DNA of 29,386 nt, taken from contig NW_019775605.1 of assembly GCF_001039355.2 (NCBI RefSeq), positions 103,104-132,489 of the forward strand. The letters are read 5' to 3'. The stretch is from Lingula anatina (Eukaryota > Brachiopoda > Lingulata > Lingulida > Lingulidae). The position numbers and the translations under genes were made by a program. Under the pieces are notes generated by a model, which saw only the letters and a list, made by a program, of their open reading frames with translations, had not been told where the DNA came from and searched no databases. This document shows, in pieces, positions 28,611 to 29,386 of this stretch. The stretch's first letter is position 1. Each line of letters begins with the position of its first letter.

Positions 28611-29386
28611 CAAGGCAAGATCTAGATCATCAATATGCCCTACAAATAACTGTTAAAGGGATAACAACTGGTTGTTTTGGCAAAGTTACAATGCTTGCCA
28701 ACAAACCAGGTAGCTGTTTATGCCTCCATAAGAATCACTTTACAGATTATTACCTGAAAAAAACTTTTTAGAAAAAAAAAACATGGACTAGCTTTGAATG
28801 TTGGAATGGATTAATTAAACATTTGTTAGTATGGGTATGGGAAAATCATTGTTTTCCCCAGGCATATATGCAACACTGTAAACTCAATATAAGAAAAACA
28901 GATAGGCCAATTGTCATTAAACTCACAGGAGTGGTCAATCCTTCTAAAACGCAGGTTGAGTTAAAAGAACAGCATAATCGGGCCATTATTTTAGAAGTTA
29001 TGTTGTTTTTTCACATTTTCTCAGATTCAATTCTTAGGCATGTTAACAGTTTCATTAATAAATTAATAAGATATTAAAAGTCTTTGTTTGACATTTCCTG
29101 CATCTTTACAACATTGTTAGTTGATTTTGTAAAAAATGATGGTTAATTTGTTATCGTGTATTGTGTAATAAAGTTTCAAAAATGGAAATAAACTCATATC
29201 ATTGCAGTTTGTCAGATTCAATCATTCACTATGTTCAGAATCTCAGAATGGAAGAAATTGGACATTTAACACTGCTCTATTGATATTTTTTCCATCTCAT
29301 CAATTTTTTTAGTTGATCGTATAAAAATGGCAGTAAACTGTTAATTTTGTTTTATGTTAAAAAATGTTAAAAATGGAAAAAAAAAA
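28611..29386 (+). other. Spacer with one splice-bounded open segment
   Basis: A pyrimidine-rich acceptor (TTGTTTTCCCCAG) at 28861 and a possible donor (ACGCAG|GTTGAG) near 28953 bound a segment encoding MQHCKLNIRKTDRPIVIKL on the open frame 28823-29077. I do not recognise it. It does not match known Mondo sequence convincingly. The remainder is AT-rich and ends in an A-run. Confidence 0.25.

Noticed and set aside
28823-29077. Open frame considered as the missing Mondo exon (MQ..K......P.....L pattern)
   Set aside because: Position is downstream of the next Mondo exon and the identity is too low and scattered.

Overview
This is AT-rich, intron-dominated DNA from an animal nuclear genome. GT/AG-bounded exons sit in introns of more than 10 kb, microsatellites and minisatellites are common, and most of the space is transposon-derived. 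The gene family, the env-bearing Ty3/Gypsy remnant and the transposon types suggest a marine invertebrate, perhaps a mollusc or other lophotrochozoan. I cannot fix the species. No bacterial operons, tRNAs, rRNAs or CRISPR arrays were seen.

The one host gene I can name is a Mondo-family (MondoA/ChREBP, MLXIP/MLXIPL-like) bHLH-Zip glucose-sensing transcription factor on the + strand. Its first coding exon is at about 1199-1521, preceded by an 11-codon upstream ORF, a CCAAT-type box and a G20 tract. A second exon at 15592-15717 carries the AVVLEGKYWKRKLEVV block. The family segment that normally joins them (GKL-x-SPKWK to NNxIWRxW) was not found. The bHLH-Zip and C-terminal exons lie beyond the window or were not found. 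On the opposite strand, inside the Mondo intron, a chain of small phase-1 exons (7845-7880, 7230-7283, 6994-7041, 6562-6695) looks like an unidentified nested gene.

Layout: 1-1160 promoter and 5' UTR; 1522-9900 intron with a 183-bp diverged duplication, the nested exons, a ~39-bp minisatellite, a nine-copy 54-bp minisatellite and GT/AG microsatellites; 9929-11172 a foldback, MULE-like element whose inverted arms are built from ~16-bp units and which has a 9-10 bp target duplication; 11887-13546 two hAT-like elements, one cut off at a single N; 14259-14424 a small hAT-type MITE; 16165-17100 an old repeat with an inverted relative at 28080-28610; 17156-20724 two inverted copies of a ~205-bp MITE bracketing a decayed Ty3/Gypsy-type retroelement (integrase, GPY/F, chromodomain-like, env-like membrane end); 20725-22350 AT-rich DNA with two (TA)n-T(n) tracts; 22376-26860 duplications (a 194-bp tandem pair and a 1.12-kb pair) carrying a membrane-type ORF and an antisense SAP-like exon; 27298-27560 another hAT-like fragment.

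Three of the five single Ns (12102, 23522, 25736) fall exactly at the edges of duplicated blocks. Several duplications, and possibly the missing Mondo exon, may therefore reflect assembly joins rather than biology. The most novel-looking items are the foldback element, the nested micro-exon gene, and the MITE-bracketed env-bearing element.
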